A DNA stretch of 64,000 nt, from contig JAHBBC010000008.1 in assembly GCA_019915015.1 (NCBI GenBank), positions 1,302,001 through 1,366,000 on the forward strand, in the 5' to 3' direction. The position numbers and the translations under genes are program-made. The stretch is from Auriscalpium vulgare. Lineage: Eukaryota; Basidiomycota; Agaricomycetes; Russulales; Auriscalpiaceae. This document shows, one piece after another, positions 12,990 through 23,305 of the stretch (position 1 is its first letter; each line of letters begins with the position of its first letter). A model generated the notes under the pieces. The model was given only the letters and a program-made list of their open reading frames with translations, had not been told where the DNA came from and made no database searches.

Positions 12990-13562
12990 TTGGCCGCATC
13001 GATGGACGATTCTGCAGGAGATACGTACCTGGATGCGGGACTGCTGCCGAGCGGGCTTGGAGGTGACTGGGCCCGAGCGGGGGTATTTCCAGCCCAGGTG
13101 CGTCGTATGCGTCTCATCTCGCGAGTCCGCACTGACCTCTCCAACGGGTATAGAACGAAGCAGCACGCAAGAAAGGCAGTGCAGATTATTGTCTCAGTCA
13201 TCTCGCACCAAGGCTGCTGATCGTCTGCGTCTCGCTTTCCCCTTCTGCGCCCCGTCCAGGCGTCGCTTGCCTCGTATACACGCTGGCGACGACATATCGC
13301 GCGGGCTCCCGACGGGAGGCAGGCCGTATCGGCGGGACGGACTGCCATCGAGCACCCGCGGAAACCGGGGATTCCTGCGCTCATTTTGCATGGGAAGGCA
13401 AGGCGGGAGGCATCGTCAACTTGGTGAGTCACGTTTCACTCCATTATGACCCAGACAGTCGTGCTGACCTCCGCAACGTCTTCCCTCGCAGTGCCGCGCA
13501 CATACGCCTCGCCTTCGAGCGGCTACCCGCATGTCCACATCTTTGGCGTGCACAAATGGCTG
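12990..13562 (+). CDS. Candidate exons of an unrecognised gene
   Basis: A plus-strand intron is visible at 13099-13159 (donor GTGCGT, acceptor GTATAG), and its flanking exons join into one long open frame. A second intron follows from about 13423 (donor GTGAGT) to a CGCAG near 13491. After it, one frame reads SSGYPHVHIFGVHKWLTW up to another GTACG donor near 13570. The frames of the two blocks do not join cleanly, so the exact model is unresolved. No family is recognised. Confidence 0.25.
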
Positions 13563-14185
13563 ACCTGGGTACGTTGATCGTTTCTCAGCCCATACGTAGG
13601 CGCGCTAGGACAACCGTACCAGCGCCAGCACGTCGTTCTGCAAAGCTGCGACGGGATCATTCGCACTGGAGACAGCGACCACGGTACATCGAGCGCCACG
13701 TATGTTGCGCATATATGCTTCGTATATGCTTCCACTATGCTGACGCGATGCCTCCATTCTCCCTCCAGGAATTTCCGCTCTTGACTGCTGTGAAGCGCGG
13801 CGCCCTCGCGCTCAGTACATGATGTATGAATCTGCGATGGTGTGCTCGCAGCACGCACGCTCAGGCCTTTCGTCACGAGCGGATTTCTTCGTCTCTGGAC
13901 GCTTAGTTCTCGTGCGGTGTAATGCTCCGCCCGCGCAGGACGAATGTCGTCGGGCTGCGCTGTGACTGACTTCATCTGCGCCCGTGGTCTACTCGGCCGA
14001 AGATGGCGCATCTCCGTTCTCTTTTGCACGGCAAGCGAGTGCGGGATCGTGTACCGCTAGCTACGATTCTGTAGACATTCGCCTGGCAAGAAATATGATA
14101 TTTTGGTATGAATGCGGCTTTAATTTGCGATGACTACGAGCATGAGATTGCTACGAGCTCAAACACACATGCAGCCCACGGGTTC

Positions 14186-14825
14186 GATGATGCGAGAATA
14201 CAGATTGCAACAAGTTCGTAAGTGTAAGCTGTGGCGAGAAAACACCGTCTCGACACCGATGCTACAGGCTGCACTGTGCCAGCATGACCTATGTCGTTGG
14301 ATTTGTCACGAAAGTGCCTTGGACCGAGACCGACAGCCCACAGCAGCAGTCAGCACAACAACAGCACTACATATAGGCAGGAACACACCAAGAACGGCTG
14401 GGGATAGTACACGCGAGCATACCCTCGGGTAAGAGTCGCCGGGGTCGAGGAGCGCAGTTGGCCCGGTGGAAGCAGCGGTGGCGGACATACACATCTGGGA
14501 CAGAGCGTCAGGATCACCAAAGAATAAATAATAGGATACCATACCATCATAACATCCAATGTTCTGGAGGAATGACATGGGGACACCGCTGGTACAGTAG
14601 ATGTTAAGATACGCTCGGGTGGGGAAAAGGTCATGATGAGGAGTGTATGCGAGTGCGAGGGCGATGGATGCATGGAGGCCTGGCCGCGCGAGTGATGGTG
14701 GGGCGAAGGAAAGAGGCGTCTTACGGAGATCAGAGCGTGGCGATGCTTTTTGTAGGGCGGGGTGTTTGGCTTTAGGCAAGAAGCCAAATAGAGCGGGCGG
14801 ACGTGTTGACGCGTCGGGGCACGTG
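14186..14825 (-). repeat. Conserved promoter module, copy 3
   Basis: CACGTG is at 14820-14825. TTTGGCT (14764-14770) and AGCCAAA (14782-14788) form an inverted pair separated by 11 bases. An A-rich CTACAAAAAG occupies the TATA position near 14745-14755. The start context is CTCATCATGACCTTTTCC (ATG at 14634-14632). The 3' element, rc GATGATGCGAGAATAC, is at 14186-14201. The frame from the ATG is open for about 95 codons; an alternative overlapping frame is open for longer. The product is not recognised. Confidence 0.6.
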
Positions 14826-15289
14826 CGCCCGCAGTTGGCCGGTGTCGGGCCGCTATGCGCATACGCGTCCTGCGACTTGCTGTTCGACGTGAACATCTTA
14901 TGCACTCTCCACTGGCCACGACGCCGACTGAAACTCCTCGTACTTCATTTGTTTTGCAACCGCACCCTGGCTCCTTTGCCGCATCTATGGCATTACCACG
15001 TATGCGCAGACGACACCGCTGACCCAGGCGTTGGACTTTGCTGGACGGCTCGCAGACGCGTGGACCGACACAACCGAGCTCTAAACTGTGGGAGCTGGAT
15101 GCGCTAGATAAGCTGGGAGCGCATCATGGAGAGTATCACATACCAGGTACACGACCTTTTTTCTAACATGCACCGATAGTAGTGACCTTTTCCCTTGCAG
15201 CTCATCATACCTGACATCTGGCGAATACCGGGCCGATGAACATCTCTCGGACCATACGTACTCCCAACCTACCACTGCTGTCACATATG

Positions 15290-15760
15290 TCTCCTTTTCC
15301 CACTCTCCTGCGAACCGCTACGTACAACGACATCGCCTAGGCCCGAGCTTTCGCCTTCAAAGCCGTATCACCATGCCTCTCAGCCGCGCTGATTGGATTT
15401 GTTCTCCTGTAGAGACCTGCAGTCCGTCAGTTGCCGAAACACTGGCCATACGACGTCTACGGCCTACAAGCGCCCATCTATATATCCTGCCATCGTGGCC
15501 ATCGCACCCGATCGCACAGACAGCGACGCTCCAGATACGATAGTCTGGTCCTACGCCGGTTCAGTTGGAGTGGGGAGTGCGCGATGGATTGTAGGTCAAG
15601 TGCGCGAGTGGCCTTGCGCTGATGTCGACGAGAACGGTATGCTGCCACCTGCCCGATTTTGTGCCCGTAATCTGATGCAGTATCTAGTCCACAGTGGCGT
15701 CGACATTGGCGGGCCTTCTGGCTACTCGATAGGCCCACCCAGTGCTGCAATAGCCTGAGG
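15290..15760 (+). pseudogene. Decayed paralogue of 11030-11400
   Basis: This is the second member of the pair described at 11030. One frame gives HWPYDVYGLQAP. A second frame downstream gives VAIAPDRTDSDAP and GVGSARWIVGQVREWPCADV, ending near 15756. Switching between the two requires a frameshift, so the locus looks broken. A possible intron ends at CTGTAG near 15412. Confidence 0.35.
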
Positions 15761-17254
15761 ACGGCCTCGGGATCGTATCAACGACTCCAGGACCGTCTTT
15801 CAAGTCAACCCACAGCCTAGTACCGGCACCTCGTAATCGCAAGTCCGTGGAAACGTGGGTATATCATCCCACATGTATATGCAAGGCCGGAGGAATGCTG
15901 ACGCATGGCTCCGTTCATCAGAAGCACGATGCGATAGAGGGCCATATTGAACGGGTTGGAAGTTGTTAGCATGACGGGATCGTTTGGCCAGCAAAGACGG
16001 TAAGCCAAAGCACGAGGCATTCGTCGGATCAATACAATTTTGACATTATTTTTGTCCTTACAGCAGGTTGTGAAACACCGCGGTATATGGCAATGCCTCG
16101 CCCCGGCCGACATTCCTGGTATCAACCGTCAAAGCGATCCGGCGCCGGGAGGTCAGCGCGTGCATATATTGTCCTGTACAGCTGGCCAGCGCAGAGAGTG
16201 CACTGCGCTCAGTAGGTTTACGCGCTAAGTCGGGCTGTATCCATTGTTGGGCCGCGCCCTGACGTTTCTGCTTCAGGTCGACATCGAAGCGTATCAGGGA
16301 GGAGTGCGCCGCAACACCTAGGCCGTTTTATGCGTCCTACGGAATCGCGCATTGACCGTGACAAACGCGCCTCGACTACTCACAGCGCATTTTCAAAGGG
16401 AGAAACAGCTCTAGGAGATCAATGTTTGGAGGCTGGAGCCGTTCTTGCTAGGTGGGCCTTGCATGCGCTCGAGCGCTCATATACATTGCTGACGCTTCTA
16501 AAATCGCGTTGACCGTCCAGCTTTACAGCCACGACTTTTGTTTCCAGAGACTCACTGCCCCTTCCCCATCCCCATATTCCGTATTCACCTTGATAACCGT
16601 AGCCTCCGTAGCGACAGGGCTCACTAGCCAAATTTCAAGTCTGGTCACCTTGCCAGGTGTGGTGCCCCGTCGGACTCGACAAGTACACTGGGCTCCTAGA
16701 AGATGTTGGCCATCGACGCGCGGCATGTTCGACTAGGACGGCGGGTCGCTGATAACTGTACGAGCTCGTTATCGCACAGCTCTGGAGGTGTGTGTATGCA
16801 TGTACGTAGGTCAGAGCCGTGCTGATGATTCGGGTTTCTTAGCGCGTTCCCTGCCATTGGGCTAATTTGGCGAGAGCGACCGCACACGCCGTGCGGGTTT
16901 TCGCTGCCGAGATCACGGTGCTCCTGCTTGCTCCCGTGTCGCTCCAACGTCTTGCTATTTTGATGCTCGGGCGACACCACACCAATGTCGCGTACGTCCG
17001 CTACCCGTTCCCAAGGTATTGTCGCTGCTGACCACGCCCAACGTAGCCTGCGACTGTTAGCACGCACGATCATCCCACGACCTCGCGCTGCTGCAGCTAG
17101 ACTGATGAATTCCTCAAAATGTATGCGGCGCTCACCTATGCACCACTCGATCGGAATGCGTCACGGAGCTCATCGTCCGACGAAAGCGCCACATATTCCC
17201 ACCAGATACTCCTGAGGGGTTTCGGCGCCCGAGGAGCATGGACGGCAGCGCACT
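15761..17254. other. Unassigned sequence
   Basis: There are short open frames only. A minus-strand stretch near 16700-16525 (reading RLEIWLVSPVATEATVIKVN) has a protein-like look but no domain, start or splice context that I can defend. Confidence 0.35.
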
Positions 17255-17691
17255 ACGACAAGCACGCCATCGTCCCGCTCTTCCCATTCGGCTACGGACT
17301 CTCCTACACGACCTTCACCTACTCCGACCTCTCCACCACCCCCATCTCCTCCACCGGCGACTTCTCCGTGTCTTTAACGATCACGAACACGAATTCGGGC
17401 AGCAGAGACGGGCGCGAGGTCGCGCAGGTGTATGTCGCGGACCCGGTGGCGGCGCTGCCGCGCGCGCCCAAAGAGCTGAAGGGGTTTGTGAAGGTCGCGC
17501 TGCGGGCGGGCGAGAGCAGGGTGGTTACGGTGCAGCTGGACCGCGAGGCGCTGTGTTATTATGATGAGCGACGCACAGCGTGGGTTGCTGAGGCTGGGAC
17601 GTTTGACGTTCTTGTCGGCGCGTCGTCGAGGGACGTCCGGTTGAAGGGCACGAGCACGTTGAAGGAGACGTTCAGCTGGGTGGGGCTATAG
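17255..17691 (+). pseudogene. 3' fragment duplicated from the GH3 beta-glucosidase
   Basis: From the codons for YDKHAI to the stop, this plus-strand segment matches the last exon of the GH3 gene at 6184-6650 almost residue for residue ([64 protein letters not shown]). Similarity ends just upstream of YDKHAI and a few bases after the stop (CTATAGGATGT). Everything 5' of it is unrelated. It encodes only the fibronectin-III-like tail, so it cannot be an active enzyme. High identity indicates a recent or gene-converted copy, inverted relative to its source about 8 kb away. Confidence 0.9.
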
Positions 17692-17902
17692 GATGTGCAT
17701 GATCAGCTTTAAGGGGAGTTTGTAACTCGCGGTGGGTCCTTGTGAACGCCGCCCCTTTTGCCGCGTCGAGTGGGTTGACGCGGCCGTAGATGTGCAGCAT
17801 TTATCTCTGCATTGATTATACAAAACTATGGACAATACTGTGTCGGAGCGCAATGAGAATGGATACTCGACTAGGATATTGTCGAAATAGACGTACGTAT
17901 GG

Positions 17903-18394
17903 TCAGTCGTTTTCATTCCATCCCTCGCTGAATCCTAGCCAAGTGTCGTACTCCGTGTCGCTCTCGAAGTCCGACCGCTCTTTTCCGTCCTCCAAGATCT
18001 CGCTGTCATCATCAAAACTGGGCTTATTCTCGACGTTCACGGCATTATCTTCTTCTTTGTCGGTCCCGGTAGCTGCCGCTGTCGCTGTGCCCCTGCCAAG
18101 TAGACTTGCCTTCTTCCAGGCCTTTCTCCCATATAGATGCCGGTGCCGGTAGTTCAATGAAGTATGATCTTTGTAGCCCAGTTGTTTTCGTATCTCTGCA
18201 AGATGTCATGCCTATCTCGCATCTTTGACCGAGTTCAAGACTATGACGCGTCCACGATGGATGACGCTCACCATGCGACAGAATTCTGCCACCCTGTTCG
18301 CCTCTTGATTTGAAAACCTCTCTGTGAAGTCTATCTGCGCTTGCATCGACAGCTCGTGGGCAGAATGCTGAGCCAGTATAAACCTCCGGAACAC
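17903..18394 (-). CDS. Unrecognised gene fragment with acidic C-terminus
   Basis: The minus-strand block 18394-18212 reads QIDFTERFSNQEANRVAEFC and VIHRGRVIVLNSVKDAR. A second block, 18157-17903, ends in an acidic tail (SDFESDTEYDTWLGFSEGW). A small intron between them would have to remove the in-frame TAG near 18212; GTCAAAG...TTGCAG is one possibility. No start codon or family is clear. It lies just downstream of the MFS gene on the same strand. Confidence 0.35.
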
Positions 18395-18616
18395 ATCTCA
18401 GCCGCCTCATCCCTTATTGTGCGGACGCCCGCCGATAATCCTGTATCTTCTGTAATTCTCGGAGACGGCGGCACATGCGTGTATGGAAAGGCCGGGCTCT
18501 TGCTCTCGATTATTTTGTCTCTGGATTCAATTGTTATGAATGGATTGGCCGGAACGCCGAGAAATATTCACAACACCACGTCACGAGTTTGTCCCCTCAA
18601 TGATAAACAAGCGACA

Positions 18617-20696
18617 TTAAAAAATCTGGCTAAATTCGTTCCTGCCAAGAACGCGTTGTAGTCGGCACATCATCCAGTGCCGCACTGCCGTGCACACAAA
18701 CACACCCGTTGTCATCATCCCCTACCCCAATGCCACACCATGAGCCAGTCGCAAGTGTGCATGGCAGGGAGAAGCGTGGCTTACTGAGCTGAGCTTGCCG
18801 GCCATGACCCAGTACTGCCGGGACGCCGGTCCCGACCCGAGGATCATACCGTTGATTTCGGTGCCTACGAGGACTGCGGCAGCGCTCACGGCAAAGGCGA
18901 TCCCCAGGCGTACGCTAGAACGCATTTACAGCCACAACTTAGGTATAGGCGCTGCAATGATACTGTTACGCACCCGCAGTCCCGCGTGTTCGTGCTCAGT
19001 GTGCGGATGACAGGCGGGAGGAGAGAGAACCCTACAAGCAGACGCGAAAGCATTAGCAGAAGCAAGAAATAGTAAGTAAACAGACTAAATCGGCCTCACA
19101 CGCGCCGGAAAATAACCCGGAGATGGAGGCACACAAGGTAACGCCGGCGATGGATGACGGGATAAACGGCAAAGTGACCAAGATGCCACAGAAAACAGCC
19201 ATAGCTGTGGACACATTGATTGTGCCGCACTTTGTCGCGGCCAGATTGGCGAGTATGCCTCCCGTTGCTGCGGCACCGCACAGGATGCCAGGCTGGGAGC
19301 GAGGAGGGACGTCAGCTTTGCGGATCGTGTTCAGAATAGTACCAGAACTCACAGTGTAGAGGGCGGACGTGCGGTCTATGCATCTGTCCATCAAGTTCTG
19401 TTGAAGATAGAAGTCTGTGATTGAATCGATTAGAGTCATAAGCCCCGTTTGCAGCGTGGTCACTCACATACAAATTAGATCCCCCAGTTCATCAAAAAGC
19501 CTCTGCATCCATGGTGAAACAAATGTCGCAGGCTGCAAACAGGACTCACCCTATGACAGCACACATGTACGGGGCATCCATCACCAGCTCCCTCACACTC
19601 GTGTGCTTGTCTCCCGTGAGTGGCGAGGTGCGCGGACCAGCCCACCGCATGCAGATATTGGCGACAAGCAGCATAACGAGCACGACGCACGAAACGCGCG
19701 CACGATCGACACAAAGGACACGCCATTTTGCAGAAGCTGGGTGAGCATGGTCGGGAAAAATGTCCCTCCGGCGAACAGCCCTTTCCCCGCCGGGTCAGCC
19801 CATCGACTCGCAGCATGATAGCAGACAATCACTTACCGCTGGACGCGATTCCCATCGCCAGCGTGCTGTGTGTACCCCATTGGTCCGCCAGAACCAGCAG
19901 GGACGGGACGAACACCAAGCCGGCTCCAACGCCCATAGCGATACCCTGAGTATAGATGATCTTGAAGAAATGATCAGCGGGCTCGAATTTGGAGAGCACG
20001 AATAGCCTTCAATGGTTCCGTGGACGGTCAGAATAGTGCATAGACTGTGGCGAGCGAGCGCACGTACGAGAGTGTGAACAGGGAGGAGCCAAGAGTAATG
20101 GCGCTGTGGAATTGGCCCATACCGCGTAGCAGGCCGGCGGGGAGGCTCGTCAAGAGGAGGAAGGAGAGCTGTGTTGCGCCGATCCAGCGGATGCCAGTCG
20201 CGGATGCGACGTGCGCGTGCGTGTATACCTCCTGGTAGAATCCGAACGTGAATGTATAGCCAAAGGTCGCGGCGATAGCTAGCCAGCTACTTGGGTTCCG
20301 GCGTGATCAGCAGAATCGACGATGGAAAGAGCATGATACGCACGCGCCAAAGAGCGTCAACCATGCGTGTACTCGGACATGGTAAGTCTAGTTATGTCTT
20401 GCACGGGAGCGGGTGCCCCCGCGCCTACTATTCCCACGCCCATTTGGCATTGACAAAGCAAACCCACAGGCCCCCGGCCCACAGTGACGCAAATCAAGAC
20501 AAGAGCACGTCGATGGTGGTGGGTTGACGTTGAGTAACTCACTGAGACCGGCATCCTCTTTACTTGTCAAACTCTGCACTCCAGCCCGGCCCACGCAGCT
20601 CTGAACCCCTCGCGTCAGGTCCACGAAACCCTACTTACGCCTCCTCTGCTCGCTGTCCTCCACATCGATGCAGGGCTCTCGAGTGGCGCGACTCAT
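18617..20696 (-). pseudogene. MFS transporter, monocarboxylate-transporter-like, disrupted
   Basis: This is a plasma-membrane transporter of the major facilitator superfamily by family resemblance; the substrate is unknown. The ATG is at 20696. Spliced exons give HAWLTLFGAWLAIAATFGYT, FTFGFYQEVYTH, RWIGATQLSFLLLTSLPAGL, GIAMGVGAGLVFVPSLLVLA, LAMGIASSGGLFAGGTFFPT, then ATGGILANLA, LRLGIAFAVSAAAVLVGTEI and a C-terminal membrane segment ending QIF* at 18617. Two lesions are visible. Near 19686-19705 the frame shifts between SIVRA and CVVLVMLLVANICMRW. At 19475-19477 a TAA replaces the Tyr expected after FLMNWGI. Both fall in conserved membrane segments, so the copy is probably non-functional unless these are sequencing errors. 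Confidence 0.75.
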
Positions 20697-20750
20697 CAAC
20701 CCCACGACGGGGAAGACTCGCCATTCCCGTAATACAACCTCGAAGATCAT

Positions 20751-21352
20751 ACTTGCTGGGAGTGGGCCGGTGCGTAGCACGGCGGTACGATTCCGAGTCC
20801 CCTCCCAATTCTGGGTTGGACTGGGATTTATTTTACATAATCAGATAGTAAGTACACTGCAAAATAATATTACTGCACTACTATTGGAGACTATGTGCCA
20901 CTGCGACATGACTGAGCGGCCCTGGGGGGTACTGAGCAATGGTGGGCAATGCTGCGCAGTGTCAGGCAACACTGGAGGACACTGAATGTGCAGTTGCATG
21001 CGGTTGACACCTGGGATTGAGAGCAATGACATCATTCCGGGTTTTAAACTGCATTTAAAACCCCGGGATGATGTCATTGTCTTTCCCCGTCTGCAAATTG
21101 TACCTGTAAGTAACCCTTGCAATCTCACCATTTTGCATCTTTTGTGGACATTGTATGGTCTCAAAAATGCTGCAAAGACAATGATCTGTGGAGTTGTTTA
21201 CGGGCAAAAGGGAGGGAGGCCAAAGCACAACGATCATGACTCAAAATCATCGTGGGAGTAAATAACTATATATAGTGCTATACTTGTGTGTTGCATGGTC
21301 CGAAAAAACGCTGTATGAACATGACATAAGCAACGATTCGTGGGAATCGTAA
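20751..21352 (-). mobile_element. Short copy of the hairpin-ended element (602 bp)
   Basis: The ends match the other copies: ACTTGCTGG at 20751, with the GTACGATTCC block at about 20789, and GAATCGTAA ending at 21352, preceded by a terminal hairpin ACGATTC-GTGG-GAATCGT. The interior differs from the larger copies. It carries a near-perfect palindrome (AATGACATCATTCC with its complement GGGATGATGTCATT, 21026-21079) where other copies have a CCTGGC/GCCAGG hairpin. No coding sequence is seen. It lies just upstream of the MFS start. Confidence 0.6.
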
Positions 21353-22282
21353 CAGGTACAAGGAAGTACAAGCTGGTGCGTCCAAGATTATCCACGTGCG
21401 CTTTCTATGCCTCTTGTATGTATGTACGCGCTCTGACATCTGTCCCTTCAAAGGATATCTTCGACATTTTTCGGTCTATCCAAGCGTACGATTCCAGCTG
21501 ATTTTGGTCACACGCTGCAGGCGCGCGCTGCGCCACGGGAGAGTGTCGGTGTCTGATTGCCACAGATTAATCTCGTGGTCACCAACGCTCTTTGCTCTCA
21601 ACAGCGACGCGCTCCATTTGCCACATCGCAGAGCGCTCCGCATTCTGAGCCAGCTCAAACGACATGAAGCACCCGCAAGTCTGGCGTTCCACGAGCATAT
21701 ATGCGTGTACGTGGCCGGGCATACACATATGCATGGTATACCAGCTTATGATTCCGGAAAGAGCGAGTCAGGAGCACTGCGAGGCAGAATAGGTGACCCG
21801 TGGACGTTGCACGCGTCCCCGGATCTCGCACCTCGACACGCTGCCTCCAGTGCTAATCATACGCTAGCACTGCCGGATGTCGGAGTCTGACTCGAGCGGG
21901 TGGCCGTGCTGGTGCGCGTCTGGGTGGTGCATGTATTTTCGTCCATGTTTTGACGAGCGACCCTCCGTGCCTAGTGTGCCCAACGCGAGCAGCCTGGAGT
22001 GTGCGCATCGGCGCAGGAGAGATACTGATGCCTTGCTCGCTGGTATTTGGGCGACACATTCTGAGAATGTTCGGGGCTCGAGGTGGAGATAATGCGCGAG
22101 CAGATGCTGCGTACCCCGTCTCTGTACCATAGCACTTCCTCAGGCATTTAATGTATAATCTCTCCTTACGCATAATACGACAGAAGAAAATGAGCATGAA
22201 TATATGTGGGACTAGTACGCGTACGTAGCCTCCGCATCATAACCAAACATTCAATACAGATACAGATGATATACGAGAATAC
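21353..22282. other. Unassigned; possibly downstream part of the LINE-disrupted gene
   Basis: A minus-strand frame at 22130-21864 (HHPDAHQHGHPLESDSD near its end) is open and protein-like. It could be a late exon of the gene at 22283-22591. The evidence is too thin for a gene call. Confidence 0.3.
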
Positions 22283-22591
22283 CTCTTGCGGAGTGCATCG
22301 AGACGGATAGTAAAAACAGACACCATCGCCTTCCAGCACCGTGCCCAGCCCCTGCAACGCTAGATAGACGACCTATGTTGCCATGCAATAATATGAGCGT
22401 GTTTCAACACAAACATCCATGACGACCAGAGTATATGCGTGTACGTACGATCCCGGCTGCACTGCGAGTATCTCAGAAATATCCGGCGCTACAATCGTCC
22501 ATTCGCACTCGTCAGTAACTGGATATTTTGGGGGAATCATGCAGACGTACCAGTGCCGGGGCTCGGAGTCGGCAGAGAACATGTCGGGTAG
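22283..22591 (-). pseudogene. Exons of a host gene cut off by the LINE insertion
   Basis: Minus-strand exon 22591-22445 reads VQLPDMFSADSEPRHWYVCM and continues to VAPDISEILAVQPGSY. An intron (22444-22373, GTACAC...CATAG) joins it in phase to 22372-22283 (GTVLEGDGVCFYYPSRCTPQE), followed by a GTATTC donor. The first exon runs straight into the LINE target duplication, and its 5' continuation should be at 32247 onward. That flank also carries minus-strand open sequence and module copy 4 at 32.7 kb, which may be its promoter. Function is not recognised. Confidence 0.4.
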
Positions 22592-23305
22592 GGGGCACCT
22601 TGTACCCGAACCACCATGTTCGAGGTATTTTCCCACGCTCTGCGTCGGAAGGTTGGTTGCTGGGTACCGTACAGAGCGGCTCGCCCGCTCTCCCTACGCC
22701 CGTAAAGCACACCACAGACTCCCATCTGGCCCCCACCCCACCCCGCCGGCCCAGCGAGTGCCAGCTGCCTGAGGGTGGCACGCGCTCTCGCCAGTCGGTG
22801 GAATGTGGCTCACGCCACTCCCCCCGCAACCGTACGCCAGTACCCATACCTCTCCCAGCGCCCCCTACCGCGCCCAAGCCGGTCGTCGCGGTCGTCGCGA
22901 CCAGTCACCACGCTAGCCATTCCCGAGCCAGTCCCCTGAGACCATGCCACAGCCGCCCCCGCCCTCACATTCCCCCCCCCCCCCCCCCCCCCGTCTCCCC
23001 CACGATAAGAAACACGTGGCAAAAACGCCCCCTCCGCATGTCCCTTTCTTCATGAAAGGCGCAAGCCCCACTCAACTCGACACAAAGCAACTGGCCCCCC
23101 GGCTCTCCCGCAAGACAAAGCAACGCGATGAGCCACTCGCGTCACCTCGGGAAGACCGCGCGCTCTACACCCCCGAGACGCGTATAAAATGTGAGCATCC
23201 CCGTCCTCGGCCGTCAGACTTCCACCGACGTCTAACCCCTGCTACTCCCTACATCCCACAACGAGCTCTCTGCTCCTACCAACCAGCCCAACCACCCCAT
23301 CTGCC

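Noticed and set aside
12752..13432. 226-codon minus-strand open frame
   Set aside because: It overlaps a plus-strand intron/exon pattern (13099-13159) that looks more convincing, and contains no recognisable motif.
22972..22993. Poly-C run of about 20 bases
   Set aside because: Simple repeat in the LINE leader; length is unreliable in sequencing and no function is implied.
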